Part shown: positions 11,507-22,619 of the stretch, in pieces | How positions within the stretch are numbered: the first letter of the stretch is position 1 | Layout: each line of letters starts with the position of its first letter | Source: Anodontia alba | Taxonomy: Eukaryota > Mollusca > Bivalvia > Lucinida > Lucinidae | Reading direction: 5' to 3' | Assembly (NCBI GenBank): GCA_964016985.1 | Contig: OZ024823.1 | Span: 38,173,687-38,237,686, forward strand | DNA: 64,000 nt | Made by a program: the position numbers and the translations under genes | Notes under the pieces: generated by a model | What the model saw: the letters and a program-made list of their open reading frames with translations, nothing else | What the model was told of the DNA's origin: nothing | Databases searched by the model: none

Positions 11507-12540
11507 ACAAGAGGACCATGGTGGTCATTAACACTCACCTGTGCCTAAAAGGTCACTCAATGTCTACAATATTCATTAATCTGGAGGATATAACTCCAAA
11601 ATATCCATGTCCTCCACTTCTGCAAGTTTAAGGAAGATCCAATTTTAACTGATAAAGCTATGCAGCAAACAAGTTTCTATTACCAAATAACAAAAAAACC
11701 CCACAGCATTCAGAGTTGTGGTCCTTACATACAACACACCTTTTTAACCTCATGTACAATTCTACCAAGTATCATCAATGTATCTTCCATGGCGCTTAAG
11801 TTATGACAATCACATGGTTTCCACTGACAAATACTGTCAGGGGAGTGAACTCAAAAACTGCAGTAATCTAAGTTACAGTTTTTGTATACGACTAACCTTC
11901 TTACCTCCTGTTCATTCCTATCAAGTACTATCAATATATTTCAACAGGTGTTGGACTTACAAGGTCTCTATTACCAAATACTGACAAGGTAGATACCTAA
12001 AAAATTGCAGTACCTAGAGTTGTAGATCTTGTACAAGACGCGTCTTCTCAACGTCTTGTACAATTCTCCTTAATATCATCGATATATCTGAAATGGTGTT
12101 GAAGTTATGGCAATCATAAGGTTTCCATTACCAAATACTGTCAGGGGAGATAACTAAAAACTGTGGCATCTTGAGTTGTGATTCTTTTGTGTGACATGCT
12201 TTCTCAACCTTATGTACAATCCTACCAAGTATCATCAATGTATCTGAAAAGATGTTGGAGTTACCAAGATCACAAAGTTTCTATTAGGGGAGATAATTCT
12301 AAACCACAGCACCTGGAGTTGTAGTTTATACCTCATGTACAATCCTACTGAGGTCGATCAATATATATGAAAGGGTGTTGGAGTTATCAAATGCACAAGG
12401 TTTCTCTTACTAAATACTGTCAGGGCAGATGACTAAATAACTGTGGGACCTAGAGTTGTAGTTCTTGTATGTGCCACACCTTCTCAATTCTTTTCAAAAG
12501 ATAAGTTCTGGGAACTCAATGAAAGCATGCTACCAAGACG
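11507..12540 (+). mobile_element. HINE-like element 5' end with ~150-bp array
   Basis: The 5' end AACAAGAGGACCATGGTGG followed by ACACTCACCTG matches the other HINE-like elements. It is followed by about six units marked by CCAAATACTGTCAGGGGAG and GTACAATCCTACCAAG with a spacing of about 150 bp. I cannot find the usual ACGG run and 3' hairpin, so the element appears 3'-truncated. The core is unrelated to that of the element at 324. Confidence 0.55.
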
Positions 12541-12804
12541 TTTCTAGAAGTCCTAGTTAGTACCCACAACATATGTTTACTAGGGAAATAAGAAAATATG
12601 TACCTAAGCACTCCTTTAATCTGGAGCTCTGAAATGTAGACATTTCTAGTCTGATTCTCTTGATGTTAATACATTTTAAGATTTTTTTTTTTTTTAATCC
12701 ATTTCAAAAGGTATAAATTATCTGACCAGCAAGAGAAACTGGGCCTAATTCAAAACCATATTATTTAAGTAGTTGTGGTCATGATACACTCAAAGTACAC
12801 AAAC

Positions 12805-12824
12805 CTTATTCCAAACTCATAAAT
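12805..12824 (-). CDS. 20-nt microexon of the minus-strand gene
   Basis: Acceptor TCATTATTTTACAG is followed by 20 nt that open in phase 0 as Ile-Tyr-Glu-Phe-Gly-Ile plus AG. The donor is GTTTGT, which is usable but not ideal. The AG joins the G of the last exon to give Arg, and only a length of 2 modulo 3 makes the flanking exons agree. It lies 94 bp from the preceding exon. The call depends mostly on phase fit. Confidence 0.38.
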
Positions 12825-12918
12825 CTGTAAAATAATGATGAATCAGAATGTTCAGACCAACAGACATGGACCCCAGAATAAAGGGTATAATCAGGCATCC
12901 ATGGACAGTAAGCCTTAC

Positions 12919-12953
12919 TTGGTAAGCAAGCTTCACCCACCATGCCCATAGAC
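12919..12953 (-). CDS. 35-nt exon, end of transmembrane helix
   Basis: A strong acceptor (TGTCTTTCGTTCAG) and donor (GTAAGG) bracket 35 nt. Read in phase 1 it gives LWAWWVKLAYQ, which extends the hydrophobic run of the previous exon through a Trp-rich interface to a Lys. That is the normal look of the cytosolic end of a membrane helix. The continuation of the helix across the junction is the best internal evidence that the two exons belong together. Confidence 0.5.
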
Positions 12954-13154
12954 CTGAACGAAAGACATGTAGGTAGAAGTGTTATGTCCAGGATTTTGGA
13001 AGTCTACTTATGAAATCAGTAAAAAAAGTAACCATTTCTTCAAATCAGAATATTTTCTGACTAATTTTTATGAGACAACTAATCTATCTATATTTCTTGC
13101 ATTCATTACTGTTTTTGCCTGGCAAGAAATAGAAACAAAATACTGGGCCTATTT

Positions 13155-13170
13155 ACACACACACACACAC
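13155..13170. repeat. (CA)n microsatellite
   Basis: Eight CA units in intronic sequence. Confidence 0.9.
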
Positions 13171-13759
13171 ATTGGATAACTTAAGCATGTGTCATAAATT
13201 AATGTATTCATTTCTTGAAAAGCTTAAATTATGGGGAATATTCACCAGACAATCTATTTATCTGAGGATTCTTGGTACTAATTCATTTAATAATGTAACT
13301 CTTACATAACTGGCAAAAAATAAGAACAAAATACCTGTTTGCTTTAAAAAGTTACAACATGTGTATCTTAATAAATGTGCTAAAATCTGATGACAAAATA
13401 CAGCTGTATTGCGTTATGCATATTCTGGTATATTTCCACAAGACAAACAATCAATTTGAGAATTTCTTGTGTTCATTTCAATTTGGAGAGATAAACTCTG
13501 TATAAATATGAACAAATAAAAATCAAAATATAGCCTTACTCTTAAAAATGTACACTTAATATAGCTCAAACAAGTGGACAGGGTCACTTATACTGATATA
13601 TCTGGACAAAATATTACAAACTGAGGCATAATCACTTATAAGTTATACATTTTAAAGTTAACACATTATTTAATTTTACTTCGACTGCACAGAAAGCGCA
13701 GCAATCTTATGCACTTGTTCTATAAGACACAGATGTTGGCATTTCGTGAATGTGTGATA

Positions 13760-13995
13760 GAGGAACCCAGATTACACAGGGAAAACCATCCACCATGTAT
13801 GGGCAACCCCACCCTGTTTTATGCCTGACCCCGGAGCCCTATAAATCCAACGTCAGCTGCAGTGGGTTATTCACATTGGGCACCATTAAAGGAAACTAAG
13901 GAGGGAAAGTGTGTTGGATGCAGGACTGAAACCTGTGACCTCTAACTTGCAAGTGCTCTACCCAACTGAGCTAACCAGATGGCTGTACTGCCAAT
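13760..13995 (-). mobile_element. tRNA-derived SINE, minus strand
   Basis: The complement of 13914-13991 reads like a tRNA: an A-box region (GGTTAGCTCAGTTGGGTAGA) and a B box (GGTTTCAGTCC). The putative acceptor stem does not pair well, so it is a SINE head rather than a working tRNA gene. The body continues leftward through a segment with GTGGGTTATTCACATTGGGC at about 13861. Confidence 0.55.
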
Positions 13996-14051
13996 CACCA
14001 CACCGGGATTTTTTGATGCCTGAATAAATGTGTGAGTGTGTGTGTTTTGAT

Positions 14052-14245
14052 GATTTTTTTTTTTTTTTTTTTTCTTTTTGATTTGGGTTTTATGTCCCTT
14101 TCAAGAATATTTCACTTATATCGAGCTGATTGTTCATCAAAGGTGGGCGAAAACCAGAGTACCCGGGGAAAAACCACCTGACCATCCGTAAGCAGAACAC
14201 GGCTTTCCCACATGTGACCCGAGCGAGACTCGAACCACAGCGGTG
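14052..14245 (-). mobile_element. SINE fragment with T-tract and tRNA-like B box
   Basis: A T-run at about 14056-14074 (an A-tail on the minus strand) is followed by GATTTGGGTTTTATGTCCC, related to the SINE 3' ends at 21880 and 57575. At 14218-14240 the complement contains GTGGTTCGAGTCTCGCTCGG, a canonical B box. The unit is short for a full SINE and is probably internally deleted. Confidence 0.5.
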
Positions 14246-14737
14246 AGAAATGATGAAATTTTAGTATCAGTTTATATTATAAATATTTTGTATGCATATG
14301 TGTGTGCAGTGTTGGGGCCTAGTGGTTGACAAATCATAGAACTGTCATGGATTCATGGAATAACGGAAAGTTCCGAAAAAAGTACTGAAATGTCCGTAGT
14401 ATTGGACTATAGTCATCCAAATGGTCCCAAGCCTTGTACATGGAGTTAACAAAACACGAAAACATTAGCACTGTTGCCTCCAGCATTCCCATTTACCCTC
14501 TGCAGAGGGGTTTTTACCCCACAAAATTTGTCTTACACCCCAAAATTTGAAAAGAGTAGTATACTGCTTTATATTGGATGTACAAAAATAAGAGAATAGA
14601 GCAGATTTAACCCCAGTTTCAAAATGCAGTGGGAATCCTGATATTAACAGCAGTGCTTTCACTGAATTCCCAAGCAAGCCAGAATCGAGAATAAAAAAGT
14701 CTTTATATACAGGCCCACAAGATCCCACTACAATCTG

Positions 14738-14848
14738 ATGTTCCAGTGCACAAAATGTCAGCAATGGTTTCATCCAGAGTGCCAAGATATCAAACTGAAA
14801 GCGTGCCAGTTGAAACATTCAAGAACTGTTGGATGTTTTGAATGTTGA
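14738..14848 (+). pseudogene. PHD-finger-like zinc-binding relic
   Basis: A 36-codon frame begins MFQCTKCQQWFHPEC and ends GCFEC before a stop. The pattern C-x2-C-x4-H-x2-C with WFH is the typical second half of a PHD finger. A final C appears at the end, but the first cysteine pair is missing. Just upstream another frame reads LYTGPQDPTTI, which would suit the preceding PHD loop, so a frameshift is likely. It could be a degraded exon of a chromatin reader or a relic from a transposon that encodes a PHD finger. No splice sites are convincing. Confidence 0.4.
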
Positions 14849-16051
14849 CTAAAATGGAAACTGCGTTTTTTGCTTCTTTTTCCCGGCCTTGCACTTAATA
14901 CTTTTCATGCATATGTGTATCTCGGATACACTATGGAGCTTCCATGGAACTTTATCATATCACTGATACAAAATTTAAATGACTGACAGACCTTGACCAC
15001 GGAACTTTCAAGGATTCATGGAGTTTTTACGGATTCACTGAAGTTCCTTAAACTCATAAAACTTTCACAGTTTTACAGACAGTTACAATAACTCTTGTCA
15101 TATAAATTTAGCAAAAGATGAGTGATAAAATAAACTCCCCTTATAAACACAAAAAATCTTCAGGGTATATATAACGATAGCAACTCTCCAAACATTTCAT
15201 ATAAAATGCCATTTCCCTGTTTTTTCATGGGCAGTATCCATTAGATTTTGAGGGTCCCAAATTTTGTTTTGTACTTTTAAAGCTCATAAATTTTTCCTGA
15301 TGAGAATCAGAATGTGGGTCAACAATATTTCAGTCATTAACGATATTGCGTCCAGATTTGTGGGACTTTTACCCAACCTGATCACATGATGAACTCAGGC
15401 CCTGCTTAAGCAGGTCTGCCTTGGAGGCTACAGGCAGCCCATCTACTTCGCGGGCCCCGATTGGTGGGGGCCGTGGTTCCTGAATATCCGATAATTAGTG
15501 AACCTCGGTAATAGGTATCTCACTGACAATACACTAACCGTTGGCCTACCTGAAACGCATTTTACTGCTTCAGGAATTTTGCTAGAGATCTTCAAATGTT
15601 TCTGCTTTTCGGACGTTATTTTTAGCGAGCCTATACATGAACTACAAAAAAATCTTCGAGAAAATATAATTTCTATCGAAGAAAATTATTACTATGGTGG
15701 AAATCACTGTGAGTGGGTCGGACTTGATTCACAGTTTTCTTAGTATCCGGTATATCCAGAAGGCACAAAGTGCAGGCACAGTGGCCTGGTGGCCACAGGA
15801 TAGTAATACCGCAAAAATGTAAATAAAACATTATTTTTATTTATTTATTTTTTTTATTTATTTATTTTTTTGTCAAAAAATATTTGTAAATAATTTTCAT
15901 AAAAACATATATTAAAGTGAACGGTTAGGAAAAACGTGTTGCTAAATACACATGTAACTGCACTGTACTTTACTTTTTTCAAAATATTTATGCGAAGTGA
16001 TTTCGGCCGAAACTGCTTATGGTGAATAGCCTAAAAAAAACAAACTGCTGA

Positions 16052-16225
16052 TGCTTTATCACATATTTATACCTTTCTTTGATATGCTTTCGGAGACTTT
16101 CGGAGAATCTGTTGCATCAATTTTCAAATTCTCTGCTTCAGAAGGTTCTGGAGGCTGAATCAAGTTCCACCGTTTGTTTATTCTGTTTATATTCGTCCGC
16201 CGAGATTGCGCTCAACATCATTAAA
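16052..16225 (+). CDS. Possible upstream exon of plus-strand gene
   Basis: An open stretch with no ATG in frame ends at AAA followed by GTAATA, a weak donor, in phase 0. The exon at 16738 starts in phase 0 in a continuing frame. Its coding quality is modest, an alternative frame holds a 24-codon ORF from an ATG at 16084, and I cannot place its own 5' border. Treat as tentative. Confidence 0.2.
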
Positions 16226-16737
16226 GTAATATTTCTTCAAAAGTTTGAAGTTTTCTTTGTTTTGTATATTCAGTCGCTCTTTATAATTATAAGAGTGTAG
16301 AAGGCTTACATGTTTGAATGCAGAATTAAGTGACACCAGCGTCAGTATGGAACTACTTTTTAGGAAGTTATTAGGTTTGCATTTTTGAGGAAACGGATTG
16401 TAGAAATTCTGTATAGTAAATTTGGCGGCAGTAAACCGCCATCAAAAATGGGGGAATATATATTTCTGTAGCATTAATAAGCAGACAAATAGGATATACA
16501 AATATTTCTAACATGCAAATAATCATGAATATTGTGATAGAAACTTGGATGTATGTATGATCTTATTTGATACTCCTGTAACTATTCTCTGCACTGTCCT
16601 TGCACATTCACTGCCTAAACATTATGTAGATTTGTGTGTAGTATGATATAGAAGTGCAGTAAGATTCTCAGTTCTCACATATCAGCATATTGTATTATTC
16701 ATGCTGTTTACATAGGTCAATTATCATTTTTTTTCAG

Positions 16738-17028
16738 TTTAATGTTATGTCACGTAATCAACAATTACCCCGGGCTCTGTTTTTGGGGGGCCCTCATTTG
16801 ATACTATCAAATTTGTATGGCCTTCTTAACTCCCCTCAGAAAATTGGATTCACACTGTCTGAAATATGGAACACAATTTTGGCACCTATCTCTCAGTTAA
16901 CTTCATGTGTGGGATCAGAACACCTTGCTGGACTGCGGTCTGTTATCAATGCGTGTGCCATATTGTTGGGGAGTAGGAAGTCAAGCAGCCTGATATTAGT
17001 TAATCATTCACGAAGGGCAAGAGAGTAG
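16738..17028 (+). CDS. Terminal coding exon of an unrecognised gene
   Basis: It is preceded by a strong acceptor (TCATTTTTTTTCAG). The frame runs 96 codons to TAG at 17026-17028, and AATAAA follows at 17077-17082, about 50 nt on. The residues look like a real soluble or helical protein: RALFLGGPHLILSNLYGLL, then GFTLSEIWNTILAPISQL, ending NHSRRARE. G+C is higher than the surroundings. I do not recognise the family. It lies inside an intron of the minus-strand gene model, on the opposite strand. A processed pseudogene or host-derived fragment in a transposon is the main alternative. Confidence 0.45.
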   Translation, partial: FNVMSRNQQLPRALFLGGPHLILSNLYGLLNSPQKIGFTLSEIWNTILAPISQLTSCVGSEHLAGLRSVINACAILLGSRKSSSLILVNHSRRARE

Positions 17029-17076
17029 CCCCAAGGAAGAGAGCCAAATATTTTTTATAAATTTTTTATGCTATAT

Positions 17077-17082
17077 AATAAA
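17077..17082 (+). terminator. Poly(A) signal AATAAA
   Basis: A canonical hexamer about 50 nt after the stop of the 16738-17028 exon. Its position fits a normal 3' end. Confidence 0.4.
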
Positions 17083-17934
17083 CATGGAACTGCCATATTC
17101 TTATGGTTTGTATAAAATTATGTTTATATGTCTAATACAATGGTCTATAAGGAAATAGTAACTTAGGATTCATACGTACATAGTATTGCTTTAAGAAAAT
17201 TTTATGTTTGAGATAAATATGTTAAAATAGTATCTTGTTTTTACAAACACTTTGAAGCTGCCACAAAGTCCACAGTCAACTCATAATCATTCCAAAATAT
17301 TTAAAATACCTGTATAAATGCCTGATAAATTTTCTATACTATTTATTTACGCAAAACCATCCAAGTGATCTATCAAAATTAAGTACTATACTGTGAAAAG
17401 AAAAAAAACATTTAGCAACTCAGCAACATAAATGGTAATTGGTCTGCTATACTAAATACTTTCAACCAGCATATAACTAAATATGTATTGCAAATAGTGT
17501 TTTTACACTTAGGAGTCACATTTGTGATTTTAATATATAGTCACAAAAGTAGTGACCAAAAACTGGTATAGAAGCTTTTTCAAGCTAAAACACTTTATTT
17601 TAGAATTATCTCCCCTGCACAGTTATGCCCTTGATTCAGACCTGGCAACTGGGCAAAGCAGGTGCAGTTATAATGTTTCTATTCGAAAATTAACAGCAAT
17701 TGGTGTTATATGGTGAGTACCATGAAGCCAGTTTCCGGGTTGCATGGACCCCAGCCTAAAAGTACCATTCTGTGTTAAATTTTTGACACAAAAATCAAGC
17801 TTTCTGACACACAAGAAAATGTCCAGATTTTTGACACACAAATCAGGCTTTTTGTGTGTCTATGGAATAAATTTCATTGAAACAGGCTGGTGTCCATAAT
17901 TTTTTAACACACATGTATACATTTGTCAGCCTGG

Positions 17935-17942
17935 ATGGATAG

Positions 17943-17972
<30 letters not shown>
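17935..17972 (+). repeat. GACA/GACGG microsatellite run
   Basis: AGACAGACGG is followed by repeated GACA units. In this window such runs sit just before the 3' ends of array elements, so this may be the remains of one. No hairpin end follows. Confidence 0.6.
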
Positions 17973-17973
<1 letters not shown>

Positions 17974-18297
17974 TCATGCCTACATAATATAACCATTCTT
18001 TCAACAGGCATTTTGACAGGTGTATAAAAAGAAAGATATCATGAAAAATTCAATTTTAAAACAAAACATTGATTAACTCTTTCATCATTACACACCAATA
18101 CAGATACCTTTGCAAACAGTGCAGATCCAGATGAGATGGCTGGTAATGAGCCATCCCATCAAGATCATCACTGCTTGCCATCTTTTTACTGATCATTGAC
18201 TAAATCACCTATTTATAAAGAAAGGACATGTTCAAATTCATAGATGGAAGAGTCTATTTCAAAACTCAGTGATGAAAAGGTTAAAATAATCACTTAC

Positions 18298-18375
18298 CTA
18301 CAAAAGCAACAACTACTATCATCAAGCCCACACTTAGTATAACACGCTGAGTATATAGCGCATTTTCACGGTTTC
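18298..18375 (-). CDS. Transmembrane exon of the minus-strand gene
   Basis: Acceptor CTTCCTGATTTTAG and donor GTAAGT bracket 78 nt read in phase 1. The product is a short polar juxtamembrane piece (NRENALYTQR) followed by VILSVGLMIVVVAFVG, a clear membrane helix that the next exon completes. Arg before the helix and Lys after it flank the hydrophobic core. Of the six exons this one has the strongest borders and the clearest protein feature. Confidence 0.6.
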
Positions 18376-18724
18376 CTAAAATCAGGAAGAAAATTAGTTT
18401 CAGCATTGCACCACATTTACACTTCTGTGCTTATGACATCTTGTGTAAAGAAGTTTTTCGCTAGGCATCTATTCTAAATTGAACAAGAAATTTGTCAAAT
18501 GGCTATGTCATGAGAGCTGGTGGTGTTCAAGAAATGGAGCAAAATGCACAGACTAAACATAATAATAATCTCACCTATGCAATTTCTATAGTAATGCAGA
18601 TTCTTTTAAATAAATATAATTGGAGAATATGTTTTGCTTTGTTTCACAGATTTTACAGTATTGATATTCCATAACAATATTATGAAAATTTTTTGAAATT
18701 TTAAATGGAGTGGCACTCAGCGAT

Positions 18725-19013
18725 TTGTTTGTGTTGTGGTTTTATGGCCCAGTCAACCCTTTGGGGTCATGCTGAGCACAGTCAGTTTACCTAACCATAG
18801 TTTTACTGGGTAGGCTCAATACTCTAAGGGATTACCCAGTATACACATTCTTTCCCCAAAAACTGACAACAGCCCTTCCTGAATCAGCGGAAGGGAGAGA
18901 ATGACTGTAGAAACTATTTCATAATCAATCCCAACAAAATAATGTTGCGGGGGTCCAGCCCGCAACCTCCTGATCACCTGTCAATGTACATTCAACTGAG
19001 CCACCCAGGTTGG
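18725..19013 (-). mobile_element. tRNA-derived SINE, near full length
   Basis: On the minus strand the tRNA-like head lies at about 18955-19013 (a complement of TCAACTGAGCCA is visible). The body runs to a TTTG-type tail at 18725. It shares GGCCCAGTCAACCC and AATCAGCGGAAGGGAGAGAA with the SINEs at 27297, 54831 and 59450, and it is a diverged, older copy. Confidence 0.75.
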
Positions 19014-19033
19014 TAAGAACTTGTTGAAAACCA

Positions 19034-19298
19034 GGGCCCAGTTGTTCAAAGCATCATTAGGTTAACAAGCTCATTAGTGGTCAAAATGTTAACTATTCTA
19101 GTAAGTACAAACTATTCTAGTAAGTACAAAAACTAATTCACAGGTATTTTTGCTGAAAAAAATGTGAGTAGCTTCTGCAAATGCAAAAAGCTACTCACAG
19201 TTTTTCAGCAAAAATATTGGCATATATGCCATATTTAATGATCAAAGTTTTAACAATTCGTTAACTAACACCATTGTTAGTTTTGAACAACTGAGCCC
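19034..19298. mobile_element. MITE with GGGCCCAGTTGTTCAAA ends
   Basis: The left end GGGCCCAGTTGTTCAAA matches the complement of the right end (TTTTGAACAACTGAGCCC) with one mismatch. The centre folds back: TTTTTGCTGAAAAAAATGTG against its complement across 19150-19216. There is no coding capacity. It is a non-autonomous DNA element of about 265 bp. Confidence 0.7.
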
Positions 19299-19872
19299 AG
19301 CTTTTCACATTACATAATTTACATCTGTTTTACTATAGGAAAATTTACTTATTTTTTTTAATTTTTAAACAACTGAATAGAATAAAACTTTTGGTGCATT
19401 AGTAATTATGACATAAGGTTTTTCATTGATTCATAACAAAAGTTTGTAAATTTACTTCCTGAGTAACTTTTCTGGTTTTCAAATTTTCCCTTTTTCTTTT
19501 GAGTTTTTTCTAAGGGGTGGAAGAGGGGGAGTCCATAAGTCTTCATTTTTTGCTGATACATTACCTATAGTGCCCCATTTACTAATACAGTACTGATTCT
19601 GCAGACATGTTAAGTCTCCCGAAAATCGTGGGAGGGTCACGGAAAAACAGCTTTTCTCAAGCCTCAGGAAATTTAAAAAAAAAATCTCTTGGAAAAAAAC
19701 GAAAGTCCTGATTTTGGGTCAAAACTTTTTGAAAAGCTATGCTTGTAAATCAGAAAAACTCCAGCTCAATCCGAAGAAGTCCAAATATCGATCGAAAGCG
19801 CATAAATGCTTGGATTGAACGGGAGACACACATGAAGTATGAAAATCAAAGTGTCTTGATGCCATTACTGCA

Positions 19873-20320
19873 TTGTGGTTTTGATTGTGTTGGGGTTTAA
19901 CGACACGTCAACCCTTGTGGGTCATTTTGTGTCGTCTCCCAGAGAAAGGGAGAAAAGAGATAGAAGAGATAGTAGAGGAGATGAAAGAGACGATTAGGAA
20001 AGAAATAGGAACAGGAATGAAAGTGAAGAAACAGAAGAAATAAAAACATTCCCCCTCTACCCTTACCTGCTACAAGGATAGCAGGCCTTGCCCAACTGTA
20101 AGCCAATTTCAGTTGGACGCCCCGGTGACGTAAGATACACGACACCATTGCCACTCCCAACCGGGAAACGTTGTCCAAAATGGAGAAAAGATCGCCATCT
20201 CCGGGGCTTTGCTCCGCAAAAAAAACATGTTACAATAAACTGAAGCTCTGTTACCTGTCCTCAGGATCCTAGAAAAAGGGAGAAACCAGAAATAAAACAA
20301 TCTGTTTCTTGTTGACAAGT
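19873..20320 (-). mobile_element. SINE-like repeat with purine tract
   Basis: It begins with a third type of SINE 3' end (GTTGGGGTTTAACGACACGT). Then come an AG-rich tract (about 19938-20047) and a block marked by CTACCCTTACCTGCTACAAG and CCCGGTGACGTAAGAT, which recurs in diverged form at about 24910-25000. It is a composite repeat. The 69- and 93-codon minus frames in it are not protein-like. Confidence 0.45.
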
Positions 20321-20650
20321 TAAATCAAAATGGCGATGCGATTGAACTGCCAATCAGGATGCCCCCAATTGATAAGCATCTGGGCGGTCGTAAAAAACTT
20401 TCCATGAGACATGGGATTGTCAGAACTACTCAGACCACAAGTTAGTGTTCAGAATTCGAGAAAATGGGTGAAAAAAAATGACAGAGGGGCTCTCCAAGCA
20501 TACTGCACAATATGCAGGTTATTAATCTCCAGGATATAAACATCATATGCATTGAAGCCCTGGACATTGACAGTGATTAACAAGAAAAGGCTTATTGCTA
20601 GAGGACAGAATCAGCTAAGAATAGTGTTTAAATAAAAGCACTGCAAGCAT
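20321..20650. other. Unique DNA, no gene seen
   Basis: No exon, RNA gene or element end could be supported in this 330-bp stretch. Confidence 0.4.
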
Positions 20651-21731
20651 AATACCCCACCATAGCAATTATTTGTTTATGTATTAAAGTTATCATTGCG
20701 AAAATGTCCAGAAAGAAAATGATGGACGGACAGATAACAATCCTAAACCAGATCTTGATAATATCAATGGACAGATAACAATCCTAAAGCAGATCTTGAT
20801 AATATCAATGCATATAGCAAGTTTGGTTAAAAGGTCTTGTTATTAACTCAAGATATCATCCAGAAATGAAAATATGGACGCATCTTGGGCAGATAAAAAT
20901 TAGACGAAATTTGCCCATTAGCAGTTCCAGACCTGATCTCCTTACTGTCAATACATATAGCAAGTTTGGTTAAAATCCCTTATTATTTACTAAAGTTATC
21001 ATCCGGAAACGAAAATATGGGCGTGTCTCTGGCAGATAACTCCGTAAAAATTTGACGAAATTTGCCCATTAGTAATCCCAAACCAGATCTCCTTTATGTC
21101 AATGCATATAGCAAGTTTGATGAAAATCCCTTGTTATTTACTAAGTTATCATCCAGAAATGAAAATATGGGCGCGTCTCTGGCAGATAACTCTGTAAAAA
21201 TTTGACGAAATTTGCCCATTAGTAATCCCAAACCAGATCTCCTTTATGTCAATGCATATAGCAAGTTTGGTGAAAATCCCTTGTTATTTACTCAAGTTAT
21301 AGTCCGGTAACGAAAATATGGGCGTGTCTCGGGCAGATAACCGTCAAAAATTGACGAAATTTGCCCATTAGCAATCCCAAACCAGATCTCCACAATATCA
21401 ATGCACATACCAAGTTTGGTGAAAATCCCTTGTTATTTACTCAAGTTATAGTCTGGAAACGAAAATATGGGTGTGTCTTGGGCAGCTAACTCCGTCAAAA
21501 ATTGATGAAATTTGCCCATTAGCAATCCCAAACCAGCTCTCCACAATATCAATGCACATACCGTTTGGTGAAAATCCATTGATGTTTACTCAAGTTATCA
21601 TCTGGAAACGAAAAATGTACGGATGGACAGACGGATGGAAGATGGATGGACGGATGGACAGACAGATGGATGGACTCAAGGACGACCAACGTGAAACCAT
21701 AATACCTCGCCACTATTGTGTGGTGGGGTAT
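20651..21731 (+). mobile_element. Array element with ATACCCC termini, copy 2
   Basis: The 5' end is AATACCCCACCATAGCAATT. The 3' hairpin has arms ATACCTCGCCAC and GTGGTGGGGTAT, with GGATGGACAGACGGATGG-type repeats just before. About seven ~151-bp units marked by CCAAACCAGATCTCC lie between. It is the same family as 4704-5522 but has more units and a single, undivided 3' end. Confidence 0.65.
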
Positions 21732-21879
21732 AAAAATGAGCAAAAGTGTAATAAGTAGCTTTGAGAATGCACCATTTTTCATCAATTTCTTAAAAAATGG
21801 ACAGCAACTATTTTAGCAATCTTTCATTCCCCTGTCCCAGGGAGGCTTCAAATGAAATTGGAGCAACAGTGGCCCTGAG

Positions 21880-21964
21880 TTTGTTTGATTTGGGCTTAAC
21901 GTCGCTTTCAACCTTTTTCAGTCATATCGCGACGGTGTCTGGATGTGGCAGGGAGCTCAATGCT
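21880..21964 (-). mobile_element. 5'-truncated SINE with 13-bp target duplication
   Basis: 85 bp starting with the TTTG tail complement and GATTTGGGCTTAACGTCGC. It is flanked by CAGTGGCCCTGAG at 21867-21879 and again at 21965-21977. The exact direct repeats prove the borders. It inserted in the 330-bp array unit. Confidence 0.85.
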
Positions 21965-22348
21965 CAGTGGCCCTGAGGCTCCAGAGGAGAAGTCATTTGA
22001 AATTCTCAAAATTTTTCCCACCCGTATGAAAATACCCGCTTGGAATCCAAGTGGAAATGACACATACTTCTATACTATTTTCCTGGCATATTCCGTCTGG
22101 AGGTTTAGTATTTTAAAGTACAGATGGAGTTTTATTTTTAGTAAGAGATCAAAGGAAATTGACCTATTCCAGGTGTAAAATTGGGGGTAATTTTTAAATT
22201 AGTCCACTCCATATGCAAACTGCGGGTTTGGCATCTTTCCAATATCCAGGCATATTCCTGGTGTACAAATTAAAGAAATTTCAGATATTCCGGGTGTACT
22301 TTTCAAAATCCATGTGTAATAATGGTGTGGTCCGCCTCATGTATACAT

Positions 22349-22487
22349 ATACTGCACAAAAACCACGCAGGTTTTTTCTCCGTAACAGAAACAGATGTAA
22401 CAATTAAAATATATTTTAATTGTTACATCTGTTTCTGTTACGGAGAAAAAAACGTGCCCAAAAAAAACCTGCGTGGTTTTTGTGCAG
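22349..22487. mobile_element. Fold-back element, near-perfect palindrome
   Basis: The arms run from ACTGCACAAAAACCACGCAG inward and back out to the complement at about 22487. The central 80 bp (22372-22451) is an exact palindrome centred between 22411 and 22412. The right arm has a ~9-bp insertion near 22453. There is no loop, which is unusual for a stable copy. Confidence 0.85.
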
Positions 22488-22619
22488 TATCTACATGTAT
22501 TGAAAAAAATCCAGGCATAATAATGGAATGGTCTGCCTCATGTATTTATCAAAATTATATATTGATTTCTGTGTCAAAAAATCCTGGCATAATTTTTACA
22601 TAAAATCCAAGCACACTAG

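Noticed and set aside
14465..14818. 117-codon minus-strand frame
   Set aside because: The plus strand holds the PHD-like motif, which is the more informative reading. The minus peptide is a shadow.
15425..15560. Possible tRNA on the minus strand
   Set aside because: An A-box-like stretch is present, but the B box and acceptor stem do not fit a tRNA.
20260..20275. 14-nt exon between a good acceptor and donor on the minus strand
   Set aside because: It gives a stop codon in the phase required by the gene model and lies in a repeated block.
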